DNA of 64,000 nt from Methanoculleus caldifontis (GTDB taxonomy: Archaea; Halobacteriota; Methanomicrobia; Methanomicrobiales; Methanoculleaceae): the NCBI RefSeq assembly GCF_032842345.1, contig NZ_WBKO01000001.1, positions 1,302,001 through 1,366,000 of the forward strand, given 5' to 3'. Each line of letters starts with the position of its first letter. Within the stretch, counting starts at the first letter, position 1. The position numbers and the translations under genes were made by a program. Under the pieces are notes generated by a model that had not been told where the DNA came from, did no database searches, and worked only from the letters and a program-made list of their open reading frames with translations. Of this stretch, positions 45,612-54,419 are shown one piece after another.

Positions 45612-47198
45612 TCAGACCAGCTCATTTTTCCGCAAGAACTCACGGATCTCCCGCGATTCTATCCATCCCCGGTCGAGTTGCCTGACGCGCGCATTTATCC
45701 GCAGGACCTGCTCCCTGATCTTCTCCGCGGTCTCTTCGTCCTCCATGAGATCGGCCCGGGCGAGTAGGACCTGCAGGGGATGGCGGACGTGGTCTCCGAG
45801 GATCGCAAACTGCTCCATGTTGTGCTCAATCTGCTCAAACGCCCTGTTTCGGAGGGACTCGTTCTCTTTGCGCCCGGTGATATCCTCGATCATCCCGATG
45901 ACAAACCGGATCCCGCCCTGCGGGTCGCGAAGGAGGGTGGTGGCCAGGCGGCCCCATACCGTCCGCCCGTCCTTTCTGATATAGCGCTTCTCCAGATGGT
46001 CCTCGTCATGTTTTCCTGCAAGCGTCTCCTGAAAGTGCAGACGGGCTGAATCCAGGTCGTCCGGGTGGACGAAATCGCCGATGTTCCGGCCCTGCATCTC
46101 ACGAGCCGGGTATCCGAGAAATCTCTCGAACGCCGGGTTTGCCCGCAGGAACCTGCCTTCTGTATCTACAAGGGCAATACCGATGCCCGCCCGCTCAAAG
46201 ACTCCACGGAACCGCTCTTCACTCTCCCTGAGCGCTCGCTCCGCCTTTTTCCGATCGGTGATGTCCTGGAAGACTCCGACTGCGCCGAGTATCTCCCCGC
46301 TTTTGTTCACGATCGGAGCTGCATTCACCAGGATCTCCCGCCGTTGTCCTCCCGGCTGGATGATCGCCCGCTCACGGCCGGTGACGGTCTCGCCGTGCTT
46401 TACCGCCCGTATCAGAAGAAGATCGTCGGGCTTGCACCGGTTGCCGTCCGTATCGTAGATCATTGTAGCCCAATAGGCGGCGTAATCCTCTCCCTCGGGA
46501 ACGGGTCGGGCGTTGATCGCCTCTGCAGCCCGGTTTGCCAGCCGGATGCGGGCCTGCGCATCGACGACGAGGATCGCCTCGGGTGCGCTGTCGATGATCA
46601 CCCGCAGCCGCGCCTTCTCCTCCTCAAGCATCCTTATGGTCCGGACCTGCTCGGTGATCTCCTGCCAGACGACGACTGCACCAAAGGTCCGGCCGTCATG
46701 GGTGAGGGGGGATGCCGACGCCAGGATATTGCGGCGCCCCCCTGCTCCGATCACAGCGTCCATCCTCTCGGCAGCCACCTTCTCTCCCTGCAATGCCCGG
46801 GTGCTCGGCAGATCCTCGACGGATACCGCCCTCCCGTCGCCTCTCCGGAGTCCTGTATGCCGGATCAGTTCGTCCCCGCTCATGCCGACGGGATCCTGCT
46901 CAAGACTCTCGGTTGCAGCCCGGTTCGCCCGGATGATTCTCCCTTCGGTATCGTAGACGAGCACCCCCTGTATGGCCGCCTCAAGCACAGCGTCGCGCTC
47001 CCTCTCAAGCCGCTCCCCCCTCATCCGGAGCTCACGGTTCTCTTTAGCCAGTCTGAGGTTCGTGAGTGCGAGTTCGTCGATGCCGGCAGTGAGGCGGGAG
47101 AAGGCTTCATGCCGGGCTGCGGTATCCGTACTCCGGAGGAGATTACGCAGGTCGCGGTGTATCTGCTCGATCTGATAATCCGGCGCCGTGTCGATCAT
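45612..47198 (-). CDS. PAS-domain sensor protein without ATPase domain
   Basis: 528 residues from ATG 47198 with AGGAGG 10 bases ahead. An N-terminal coiled coil (about 10-75) leads to three PAS domains at about 75-190, 205-325 and 330-455 (the third with PAC motif GRLATTLLRDPQGGIRFVIG). The last 75 residues form a helical hairpin like a kinase dimerisation domain, HNMEQFAILGDHVRHPLQVL, but the protein ends without a HATPase domain. It may signal by protein contact or through a separate kinase. ATG overlaps the end of a decayed kinase gene. Confidence 0.85.
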   Translation of the reverse strand: MIDTAPDYQIEQIHRDLRNLLRSTDTAARHEAFSRLTAGIDELALTNLRLAKENRELRMRGERLERERDAVLEAAIQGVLVYDTEGRIIRANRAATESLEQDPVGMSGDELIRHTGLRRGDGRAVSVEDLPSTRALQGEKVAAERMDAVIGAGGRRNILASASPLTHDGRTFGAVVVWQEITEQVRTIRMLEEEKARLRVIIDSAPEAILVVDAQARIRLANRAAEAINARPVPEGEDYAAYWATMIYDTDGNRCKPDDLLLIRAVKHGETVTGRERAIIQPGGQRREILVNAAPIVNKSGEILGAVGVFQDITDRKKAERALRESEERFRGVFERAGIGIALVDTEGRFLRANPAFERFLGYPAREMQGRNIGDFVHPDDLDSARLHFQETLAGKHDEDHLEKRYIRKDGRTVWGRLATTLLRDPQGGIRFVIGMIEDITGRKENESLRNRAFEQIEHNMEQFAILGDHVRHPLQVLLARADLMEDEETAEKIREQVLRINARVRQLDRGWIESREIREFLRKNELV

Positions 47199-47199
47199 C

Positions 47200-47690
47200 C
47201 GGTCAGGCCTCCTGGATCTTGTGTTCTTCCGTCTGCATGGTCGCTCTTTTGCAGTGTGAGCCTGGATGTCGCATCCTCTCCGGGATGACCGGGACCCCAT
47301 TCTCCGGCCCCGATCTCCTCAGCATGCCGCATGACAGGCGTTTTCGTGATATACAGGCCAGGTCCTTCGCCACGTTCTTCCTCCTCTCCCCGCTCAGAGC
47401 GGTAAAAGATCGACGCCCTCTTCTCGTCCGGGACATCCGGGCCGGGGTCTGCAACCGTCACCGCTACGTCACGGTGACCTGCACCTCCTACCCGCCGGAT
47501 TTGACCGCGTTACTCGACACGCTGGCAGAGACCTCGAGTGGCGACACCCCTTAAGATCTCAGTGCTCTTATCGGTTCCGTTCCCGGGTCTTCTTGCATAA
47601 GCCTTTCCTTCCTCAGAATGCGTCTCGATGAGATGACCCTCATGTCTGCAGGCGGCGGCGTTGGCGTCCCTGATCTCGTGAGTGATGGTC
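47200..47690 (-). pseudogene. Decayed histidine kinase (DHp and ATPase remnants)
   Basis: Reading the minus strand in more than one frame gives pieces of a kinase. ITHEIRDANAA and DKSTEILRGVAT (47530-47690) look like a dimerisation domain. SSNAVKSGG (about 47490-47517) looks like an N-box, but is followed by a stop codon in that frame. VTVADPGPDVPDEKRASIF and GEGPGLYITKTPV (47330-47461), in a shifted frame, are the G1/F/G2 boxes. Only about ten residues separate DHp and N-box pieces, so an internal deletion plus frameshifts is likely. Its final stop overlaps the PAS gene start (ATGA). Confidence 0.65.
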
Positions 47691-47883
47691 TCCGGACACC
47701 GGTCTGTTTCACGAAGAGGAGGCTGGAGAGAGGATCTGCAAGAAGTTCCAGGGCGGGCGGGCGCTCCCGGAGGTCTCAGAACTCCCAAGACGGGAGAAAC
47801 GGCGCCGATTGAGGGCGAGCGCCGTCTTTATCTGCGTTTGCGACAGAATAACTGATACCCGGCACTCAGGGAGGAGCGGCAAG

Positions 47884-48579
47884 ATGATGCAGGATATCAG
47901 GGAGGCGGTCTTGGAGGTTCTCCGGGCAGTTCTCCCGATAATCCTCGTCATCGTCGCCATCGAAGTGGGGCTGATCGGGACTTCGCCGTCGGATCTCCTC
48001 CAGTTCCTGCTCGGCAGCGGCATGGTCGTCCTCGGGATCGCCCTCTTCCTCTCCGGCGTCAAGGCGGGCCTCCTCCCTGTCGGCGAGGCGATCGGATCGG
48101 AACTGCCCGCCCGGGGTTCGCTTGCTCTGGTCGTCGTCGGGGTCTTCCTCTTCGGGTTCCTTGCCACCGTGGCCGAACCCGACGTCCGCGTCCTATCGGG
48201 CATGGTCGATACGGTCTCCGGGGGCGGCATCGCACAGGAGCCTCTCATCCTCGTTATCGGCGTCGGCGTCGGGTTTTTTGCCGCCGTGGCCGTTCTCCGG
48301 ATAGTCTTTGACATCCCTATTGCCTACCTCTTTGTAGCAGGCTACGGGGCCGTCCTCCTCCTTGCGCTGTTTACTCCACGGGATTTCCTCGCCGTTGCAT
48401 TCGATGCAGGCGGCGTGACGACCGGGCCGCTGACCGTCCCGGTCATCCTGGCGCTCGGGGCCGGTGTCAGTAAGGTCCTCGCGGGGCGCTCGCCTCTCAC
48501 GGACGGTTTCGGGCTGATCGGTCTCGCGTCGATCGGCCCCATCCTCGGCGTCATGCTGATGGGGGTGATCTACTCCTGA
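47884..48579 (+). CDS. DUF1538 membrane protein A
   Basis: 231 residues from ATG 47884 (GGAGGAG about 10 bases upstream), entirely polytopic membrane protein of the DUF1538 family. Shared motifs with the next gene are LATVAEPDVRVLSGMV and AVAFDAGGVTTGPLTVPVI; the acidic E-P and D-A-G-G-V-x-T-G-P positions inside the membrane suggest ion or small-solute transport. No function is established for the family that I know of. Overlap/spacing with B and a PII-like gene makes a three-gene operon. Confidence 0.85.
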   Translation: MMQDIREAVLEVLRAVLPIILVIVAIEVGLIGTSPSDLLQFLLGSGMVVLGIALFLSGVKAGLLPVGEAIGSELPARGSLALVVVGVFLFGFLATVAEPDVRVLSGMVDTVSGGGIAQEPLILVIGVGVGFFAAVAVLRIVFDIPIAYLFVAGYGAVLLLALFTPRDFLAVAFDAGGVTTGPLTVPVILALGAGVSKVLAGRSPLTDGFGLIGLASIGPILGVMLMGVIYS

Positions 48580-48584
48580 TTGCG

Positions 48585-49307
48585 GTGGGGCTTCTCGACG
48601 GCGTGGACAGGATCATCATCGAGGTCGCACGGGCGCTTCTTCCCCTGCTCGCCTTCTTCCTGGTCTTTCAGATCTTCTACCTGAAACTTCCGCGGGTCTA
48701 CCTCGTGAATCTGGCAAGGGGGATCCTGCTCACGTTCCTCGGCATGGTTCTCCTCCTCCAGGGCGTCCACGTTGCGTTCCTCCCCGCAGGGAGAGAGATC
48801 GGAGAGGCCCTTGCCATGTTCGACCAGCGATGGCTGCTCATTCCGTTCGGGTTTTTCCTGGGGTTTCTTGCCACCTATGCGGAACCTGCGGTCCGGGTCC
48901 TCTGTTATCAGGTCCGGGAGTCGTCGGGAGGCTACATCGGGGACACCCTGATCCTGTATACCCTCTCCCTCGGCGTCGCCTCCTCCGTAGCGGTCGGGAT
49001 GATCCGTATCGTCTACGGGATCCCGCTGCTGTACTTCATCATTCCCGGCTACCTCATTGCCATCATCCTTCTCTACTTCTCGGAAAAAGAGTTCGTCGGG
49101 GTCGCGTTCGACTCAGGGGGCGTCGCCACCGGCCCGATGGCGGTCACCTTCCTCCTCTCCCTTGCCGTCGGGGTTGCGGCGGGCATTGAGGGACGCAATC
49201 CCGTCGTCGACGGGTTCGGGCTGGTCGCGCTGATAGCGCTTGCACCCATCCTCTCGGTGCTGATGCTCGGCATCCTGTACCGGAGAACACGAGGTGAAGA
49301 AACGTGA
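48585..49307 (+). CDS. DUF1538 membrane protein B
   Basis: 240 residues, second DUF1538 protein, probably a heteromeric partner of A. It keeps LATYAEPAVRVLCYQVRES and GVAFDSGGVATGPMAVTFLL. Translation starts at GTG 48585, five bases after the stop of A, with GGGGGTGAT upstream. Its end overlaps the PII-like gene by four bases, so the regulator is coupled to it. Confidence 0.84.
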   Translation: MGLLDGVDRIIIEVARALLPLLAFFLVFQIFYLKLPRVYLVNLARGILLTFLGMVLLLQGVHVAFLPAGREIGEALAMFDQRWLLIPFGFFLGFLATYAEPAVRVLCYQVRESSGGYIGDTLILYTLSLGVASSVAVGMIRIVYGIPLLYFIIPGYLIAIILLYFSEKEFVGVAFDSGGVATGPMAVTFLLSLAVGVAAGIEGRNPVVDGFGLVALIALAPILSVLMLGILYRRTRGEET

Positions 49308-49681
49308 ACAACGATTACGGTAACGAACTGATCGTCACGATCGTAAAACGGGGCTGGTCCGAGCCGGTGCTCGCGGCGGCCCGCCAGGCCGGGGCCGAGG
49401 GAGGGACCATCCTCCTCGGCCGCGGGACCGGTATCCATGAAGTAAAGACCCTCTTCGGGATCGCCATCGAACCCGAGAAAGAGATCATCCTGACGGTCGT
49501 CGCCGTTCAGCAGACGGACCGGGTGCTGGACGCGATCGTCGCCGCCGCCGAGCTGGACCAGCCCGGGATGGGGCTTGCCTTCGTCATGCCGATCCGGCGC
49601 GTCGCAGGCAGGGTCCACATGTTCCGCACGGGCGAGACCGGAGAACACGAGGGCCCGGAAGTGCACCGGGCCCCGGTCTGA
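49304..49681 (+). CDS. PII-like regulator coupled to the DUF1538 pair
   Basis: A 125-residue PII-fold protein. LIVTIVKRGWSEPVLAAARQAGAEGGT is the first beta-alpha-beta unit; GRGTGIHEVKTLFGIAIEPEKE replaces the long T-loop of GlnK with a shorter one; a second unit and QPGMGLAFVMPIRRVAG follow. It is divergent from the three GlnK proteins of this window. Gene order suggests it senses a nucleotide or metabolite and gates the DUF1538 membrane complex. Confidence 0.83.
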   Translation: MNNDYGNELIVTIVKRGWSEPVLAAARQAGAEGGTILLGRGTGIHEVKTLFGIAIEPEKEIILTVVAVQQTDRVLDAIVAAAELDQPGMGLAFVMPIRRVAGRVHMFRTGETGEHEGPEVHRAPV

Positions 49682-49687
49682 TCCCGG

Positions 49688-50119
49688 TTACTGGGAGAAA
49701 GATGCCTTGAGGAGTTCGCCGCCGCGGGCGAGGATCTGCCGGACGGCGTCCTCGGCCTGGTCCACGCGCAGGATCAGGACCGCCCCGTCCCGGCCGGAGT
49801 AGGCGTAGGCATACTCGATGTTGATCCCGGCGTCCCCGAGGACCGACGCGATCTCCGAGAGGCCGCCGGGTTCGTCGCGCATCTTCACGCCGATGACGTC
49901 GGTGAACGAGACGCGGAAGCCGAGTTCGGTCAGCGTCCGGTGGGCGTCCTCCGGGCGGTCGACGAGCGCACGGACGACCCCGAACCCGTTTGCCTCGGCG
50001 ATACTGAACGCAAAGATGTTGATTCCCGCGTCCCGCAATGCGCCGGCGACTGCCGCGAGGCGCCCCGGCCGGTTCTCCGAAAAGATCGAGATCTGCTTGA
50101 CGATATACGATTTCTCCAT
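49688..50119 (-). CDS. Tandem ACT-domain protein
   Basis: 143 residues made of two ACT domains: FSENRPGRLAAVAGALRDAG (first) and DEPGGLSEIASVLGDAGINI (second). ACT pairs bind amino acids or similar ligands and regulate enzymes. It overlaps the start-proximal end of the adjacent CoA-ligase gene by one base; co-occurrence of such ACT proteins with arylacetate-CoA ligases suggests it senses an aromatic amino acid. Confidence 0.9.
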   Translation of the reverse strand: MEKSYIVKQISIFSENRPGRLAAVAGALRDAGINIFAFSIAEANGFGVVRALVDRPEDAHRTLTELGFRVSFTDVIGVKMRDEPGGLSEIASVLGDAGINIEYAYAYSGRDGAVLILRVDQAEDAVRQILARGGELLKASFSQ

Positions 50120-51420
50120 TATAACGACCTCCTGTCGACAACCTTCTTCGACTTGCCCTCAAACCGGGGCAGCGAGCCCGGTTCGACCAGTTCCGCATCC
50201 ACGCTCACGTTCAGGGAACTCCGGAGACGGTGCTCCACCGCCTTCTTGATCACCATGAGATCGGTGATCTTGTCGGAGAACGCCTCCTCGCTCACCTCGA
50301 CCCGCACGAGCATGGAGTCGAGCGCTCCCTTCCGGTCGACGACGATCTGGAAGTGCTTGCCGACCTGCGGGATCTCAAGGAGCGCGTGCTCCACCTGGGA
50401 GGGGAAGACGTTGATGCCCCTGATGATCAGCATATCGTCCACCCGCCCCCGTATCCGCCCGATACGCGGATGGGTCCGGCCGCAGGCGCAGACTCCTTCC
50501 TCGACTGCGGTGAGGTCGCCGATCCGGTACCGGACCATGGGGAGGGCCTCCTTCTGGAGCATGGTGATGGTCAGCTCGCCCTGCTCGCCGGCCTCCAGCA
50601 CCTCGCCGGTCGCGGGGTCCACAATCTCCACGAGCGCGAGGTCGCCCCAGACGTGGATCCCCTCCTGCTCGGCGCACTCGGTGAACATCGGGCCGGAGAG
50701 CTCGCTCGTCCCGTAGATGTCGTAGGCGCGGATCCCGAGCCACTCCTCGATCCGGCCCCGCATCTGCTCGGACCAGGGTTCGGCGCCGAGGAAGCCCATG
50801 CGAAGGTCGGTATCGTTCTTGATCGAGACGCCCATCTTCTCCGCCACCTCGCCCATGTGGAGGAGGTAGGAGGGGGTGCAGGCGATGGCCGTGACATGGA
50901 GGTCTTGCATCAGCTCGACCTGCCGCTCGGTGTTCCCGACGCTTGTGGGAAGAACGGTCGCCCCCACGCGCTCGGCGCCGTAATGGGCACCGAGGCCGCC
51001 GGTGAAGAGGCCGTAGCCGTAACTCACCTGGATGACGTCGCCCCGGCCGAGGCCGCAGGAGGAGAATCCCCGGGCCAGCGACTCGCTCCAGTTCTCGATG
51101 TCGCGCTCGGTGTAACCGACGACCGTCGGTTTCCCGGTCGTGCCGGAGGAGACGTGGTACCTGACCAGTTCGTTCCGCTCGGCGGTAAAGATCTTATCCG
51201 GGTAGCCGTCCCGCAGGTCCCGCTTGTACATGAACGGGAGTTTCGCGACGTCCTCAAGCGACCTGATATCGTCGGGATGGACGTTCGCCTCCTTCATCCG
51301 GCGCCGGTAGAACTCGTTGAAACTGTAGAGCCGGTAGACCAGGGACTTCGCGAGCTTGAACTGGAGCCGCCGGAGTTCGTCGGGCGGCATCTCCTCCGTC
51401 CGCGGGTTCCAGGGCGCCAT
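50119..51420 (-). CDS. Phenylacetate-CoA ligase family enzyme 2
   Basis: A 433-residue AMP-forming ligase. The P-loop SSGTTGKPTVVGYTERD and the adenylate motif YDIYGTSELSGPMFTECAEQ are complete, as is the hinge RGRVDDMLIIRGINVFPSQVE. Methanogens use such enzymes to activate arylacetates (phenylacetate, indoleacetate) so that indolepyruvate oxidoreductase can turn them into aromatic amino acids. It shares one base with paralogue 1 and one with the ACT gene. Confidence 0.92.
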   Translation of the reverse strand: MAPWNPRTEEMPPDELRRLQFKLAKSLVYRLYSFNEFYRRRMKEANVHPDDIRSLEDVAKLPFMYKRDLRDGYPDKIFTAERNELVRYHVSSGTTGKPTVVGYTERDIENWSESLARGFSSCGLGRGDVIQVSYGYGLFTGGLGAHYGAERVGATVLPTSVGNTERQVELMQDLHVTAIACTPSYLLHMGEVAEKMGVSIKNDTDLRMGFLGAEPWSEQMRGRIEEWLGIRAYDIYGTSELSGPMFTECAEQEGIHVWGDLALVEIVDPATGEVLEAGEQGELTITMLQKEALPMVRYRIGDLTAVEEGVCACGRTHPRIGRIRGRVDDMLIIRGINVFPSQVEHALLEIPQVGKHFQIVVDRKGALDSMLVRVEVSEEAFSDKITDLMVIKKAVEHRLRSSLNVSVDAELVEPGSLPRFEGKSKKVVDRRSL

Positions 51421-52709
51421 CAGATCGCCCCTCGCCGGTCGATGACCCGCTTTGCCTTCCCCTCGAACCGGGGCAGCGACCCGGGTTCCACCAGTCTCAC
51501 CGCGGTCCTGAGGCCGAGCGTGTTGTGGAGTTCGCCCCCGATCATCTTCTGCACGCGGGCGAGGTCCTGGAGTTCGCCGGAGAACCCCGCTCTGCTCATC
51601 TCTACCTCGATAGTCATCTCGTCAAGATGTTTGACGCGGTCGATATATACCATGAACTGTTCGCCGACCTCCGGAAGGGACCGGAGCACGTGCTCGATCT
51701 GCGATGGGAAGACGTTGATCCCCCGGATGACCAGCATATCGTCGCTGCGGCCCGTGATCCGCTCGATCTTCTGCCCGCGCCCGCAGGCACACCCGTCCTC
51801 GATCAGCCTGGTCACGTCGCCGGTGCGGTAGCGGACGAGCGGCAGGGCTTCCTTGACGAGCGGGGTGATGACGAGTTCGCCCCGTTCGCCGGGACCGAGC
51901 CGCTCGCCCGTCTCCGGGTCGATGATCTCTGTGAGGTAGCAGTCGTGCCAGATGTGGAGCCCGTTCCTCTCCGGGCACTCGAACGCCACTCCGGGGCCGT
52001 ACATCTCCGAGAGCCCGTAACTGTCGTAGGCCTTCACGCCGAGGCGCCGTTCGAGTTCGGTGCGCATGCTCTCCGACCAGGGTTCGGCCCCGAATATGCC
52101 GGTCTTGAGGGTGTCGAGCGTCTTTCCCATCGACTCGGCCACCTCGGCGAGGTGGAGGGCGTAACTCGGCGTGCAATGGATCGCGGTCACCCCGAAGTCC
52201 TCGATCATCTCGATCTGGCGGCGGGTGTTTCCCGTCGCGCTCGGGATCACGGTCATCCCGATCTTCTCGGCACCGTAGTGAAAGCCGAGGCCGCCGGTGA
52301 AGAGGCCGTAATTGACCGCGTTCTGGAAGATGTCGTCTTCGCCAAGACCTATCATCGACATGTTCCGCGCGATCAGTTCCGACCAGTTCTCCAGGTCCTG
52401 CCGCGTGTAGCCGACGACGGTTGGTTTCCCCGTCGTGCCGGAGGTGGTGTGGATCCGGACGATCTTTTGTAAGGGGACCGCAAAGAGGCCGAAGGGGTAT
52501 CCGGCCTGGAGCTCCTTCTTGGACGTGAAGGGAAGTTTCTCCACGTCTGCAAGCGTCCTGATGTCGTCCGGCGAGATGCCTGCTTCCTTGAATTTTTTCT
52601 GATATAACCCGACGTTCTCCGCCTGATGGAGCGTCCATCTCAGCCGCTTGAGCTGAAGGTCCGCGAGTTCATCCGGCCGGATTGTCTCCATCGCCCTGTT
52701 CCAGAACAT
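51420..52709 (-). CDS. Phenylacetate-CoA ligase family enzyme 1
   Basis: 429 residues from ATG 52709 (MFWNRAMETIRPDEL). TSGTTGKPTVVGYTRQDLEN, the KAYDSYGLSEMYGPGVAFEC adenylate motif and GRSDDMLVIRGINVFPSQIE are intact. It is a diverged paralogue of the next gene. Two linked ligases may have different aryl-acid preference. No strong ribosome site is visible; an in-frame GTG three codons upstream is an alternative start. Confidence 0.92.
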   Translation of the reverse strand: MFWNRAMETIRPDELADLQLKRLRWTLHQAENVGLYQKKFKEAGISPDDIRTLADVEKLPFTSKKELQAGYPFGLFAVPLQKIVRIHTTSGTTGKPTVVGYTRQDLENWSELIARNMSMIGLGEDDIFQNAVNYGLFTGGLGFHYGAEKIGMTVIPSATGNTRRQIEMIEDFGVTAIHCTPSYALHLAEVAESMGKTLDTLKTGIFGAEPWSESMRTELERRLGVKAYDSYGLSEMYGPGVAFECPERNGLHIWHDCYLTEIIDPETGERLGPGERGELVITPLVKEALPLVRYRTGDVTRLIEDGCACGRGQKIERITGRSDDMLVIRGINVFPSQIEHVLRSLPEVGEQFMVYIDRVKHLDEMTIEVEMSRAGFSGELQDLARVQKMIGGELHNTLGLRTAVRLVEPGSLPRFEGKAKRVIDRRGAI

Positions 52710-52815
52710 AATCGTAACCCGTTGGTGATTGCCCGGCGATGGCCCGCTGACCCCGGAACCCGCGCCGCCGGGCATGTGCTACCTCTACATGGGCGCCGGT
52801 GCCAAAAAAGGTTTG

Positions 52816-53853
52816 TCAGTCTGTGGCATGGTACGCTGTAGCAGCACCCGCCCCGGTCTCCATCGGCCGGGGCCATCCGGTGCCCCCTTCGCGGAACGCG
52901 TCCAGGGCGAACTCCATGAAGATCCGTGCCTCATCCGGGTGCGGGGCAGTCGCGGGGATGGTGACGGCATAGACGATCGGCTGGCCGACCCGCTCGCTCC
53001 CGATGGACCGGAACCGCTCAAAGCCGAGGGTCACGTGCACCTTCCGGTAGTCATCGGCATGTGCCGCGGAACCGAGGTTGATCCCGGCCGGGAGGTCGAT
53101 CCACCGGAGTCCGTGCTCCTCGGCGACGCTCTTATACTCGAAGGCGTAGTCGATCCCGCCGGAATCGAGGAGCGAGAGGAGGTAGATGCTCCCGTCCCTG
53201 ATGGCGACCTTCCCGTCCGCCGGCCTCATCCGTTCCGGCAGGGCGAGCGTCGTCATCCCGTCCACGCGGGCGGGCGTGAGCGGCGGGTCGAACGAGTTGC
53301 CGATGATGGCCCTGAAGAGCCCGGGCTCATCGTAATACTCCTCCGCAAGCGCCGTCACCATGAGCGCCCGGTAGCCGCAGGCATCGAGCATGGGGTTCGA
53401 GAACCCCACCCGCACGTCCGGGCGGGAGAGGACCCGGTGCCAGTTCTCCGGCGTGATCTCGTCGGCTCCCGCGCTCCGGCCGGTGCAGGCGATCACGATC
53501 TCGTTCTCCGCGAAGGGGATGTACCAGTCGGTGTAGTTTCCCTCACCGTCGCCCATCGGGATATACATCATATCCGGGATGAGCGAGGCGTCCGCGACCG
53601 CGACGACGTCTATCGGCCGCTTTAGATCCGTGACCTGCCTGATCGCCTGGATGCTCCCGTGCCCCTCGAGCCGCACGTCGATATCCGGGTGCCGGTCTTC
53701 GAAGGCAGCTTCAATCTCCTCAAGCGGGGAGAGGAGGCTCCCGGCCGGGACCACCGTGAGGACGGTGCGCTCCTGGCCGGTCCCGGTGCAGCCTGCGGAT
53801 ACCATGAGGACGGTGAGGGCGAGAGCCGTGAGGAGTGCTGCCGGCCGGGTCAT
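52816..53853 (-). CDS. wtpA: WtpA-type tungstate/molybdate-binding lipoprotein
   Basis: 345 residues from ATG 53853, overlapping the gene before it by four bases. A lipobox (LMVSAGC, Cys about 22) anchors it outside the cell membrane. The mature part matches the periplasmic-binding fold of WtpA/ModA: VPAGSLLSPLEEIEAAFEDR, DVVAVADASLIPDMMYIP and GFSNPMLDACGYRALMVTAL. It would capture tungstate or molybdate for an ABC importer. No permease or ATPase gene is adjacent on this side. It ends the seven-gene surface operon. Confidence 0.9.
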   Translation of the reverse strand: MTRPAALLTALALTVLMVSAGCTGTGQERTVLTVVPAGSLLSPLEEIEAAFEDRHPDIDVRLEGHGSIQAIRQVTDLKRPIDVVAVADASLIPDMMYIPMGDGEGNYTDWYIPFAENEIVIACTGRSAGADEITPENWHRVLSRPDVRVGFSNPMLDACGYRALMVTALAEEYYDEPGLFRAIIGNSFDPPLTPARVDGMTTLALPERMRPADGKVAIRDGSIYLLSLLDSGGIDYAFEYKSVAEEHGLRWIDLPAGINLGSAAHADDYRKVHVTLGFERFRSIGSERVGQPIVYAVTIPATAPHPDEARIFMEFALDAFREGGTGWPRPMETGAGAATAYHATD

Positions 53854-54419
53854 CCTCTGCGGACCTCGACCCGGTCGACCCACTTCACCCAGGGGCTTCC
53901 TTCGGTGATGACATCGGGCGTCTCTGTGATGACGACGAGGCGGAGCGGTCCGCCGTCTTCATAGGCCAGGGGCATTCCATCCCGTTCGTAGGCCAGGATC
54001 ACCCGGAGCGCCGGAGCCGGGATCTCATGCAGATTCTCGTCGAACGTGAAGAACTCCTCGCCTCGCAACTGCGTGGTATCGAAGACCCAGAGGTAGCCGT
54101 CTTCTGCGGAGACATAGATCAGGTCGTCTTCACCGATCCCTCCCGCCATCTCGACGAGATCGGTGAGTAATACACCGCGGTAGCGGTTCGGGCCGTACTT
54201 GATCCCGACCGTCGAGACCGAGTAACCGTAGCCCTCAACGTCAGGCAGCGCCTGGATCCCGGAATGCGTGAGCACCTGCTCCGTATCGCCGGCAAGCGTC
54301 AGGTTCCAGGCTACGTCGCCGGCGGCGGCTGCCGGACCGGGGCACCCGGATGCAAGGGTCGCACCGCCGATGAGCACCAGGGCAAGGAGAATTGGGGGCG
54401 TCCGGTGCACCGGGCTCAC
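53850..54419 (-). CDS. Secreted sulfite-oxidase-fold-like protein, small
   Basis: 189 residues. A lipoprotein-like signal (LIGGATLASGC) precedes one domain resembling the molybdopterin-binding oxidoreductase fold: GVLLTDLVEMAGG, VSAEDGYLWVFD, LAYERDGMPLAYEDGGPLRL and WVKWVDRVEV. The Cys that holds molybdenum in active enzymes is missing (the region reads GYGYSVSTVGIKYG), so catalysis is unlikely. It overlaps both neighbours by four bases. Perhaps a binding module. Confidence 0.7.
   Translation of the reverse strand: MSPVHRTPPILLALVLIGGATLASGCPGPAAAAGDVAWNLTLAGDTEQVLTHSGIQALPDVEGYGYSVSTVGIKYGPNRYRGVLLTDLVEMAGGIGEDDLIYVSAEDGYLWVFDTTQLRGEEFFTFDENLHEIPAPALRVILAYERDGMPLAYEDGGPLRLVVITETPDVITEGSPWVKWVDRVEVRRG

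Noticed and set aside
47510-47788. 92-codon minus-strand frame as an intact small gene
   Set aside because: Only its second half resembles anything (a kinase dimerisation domain), and it breaks off just before the N-box fragment in another frame; treated as part of the decayed kinase.
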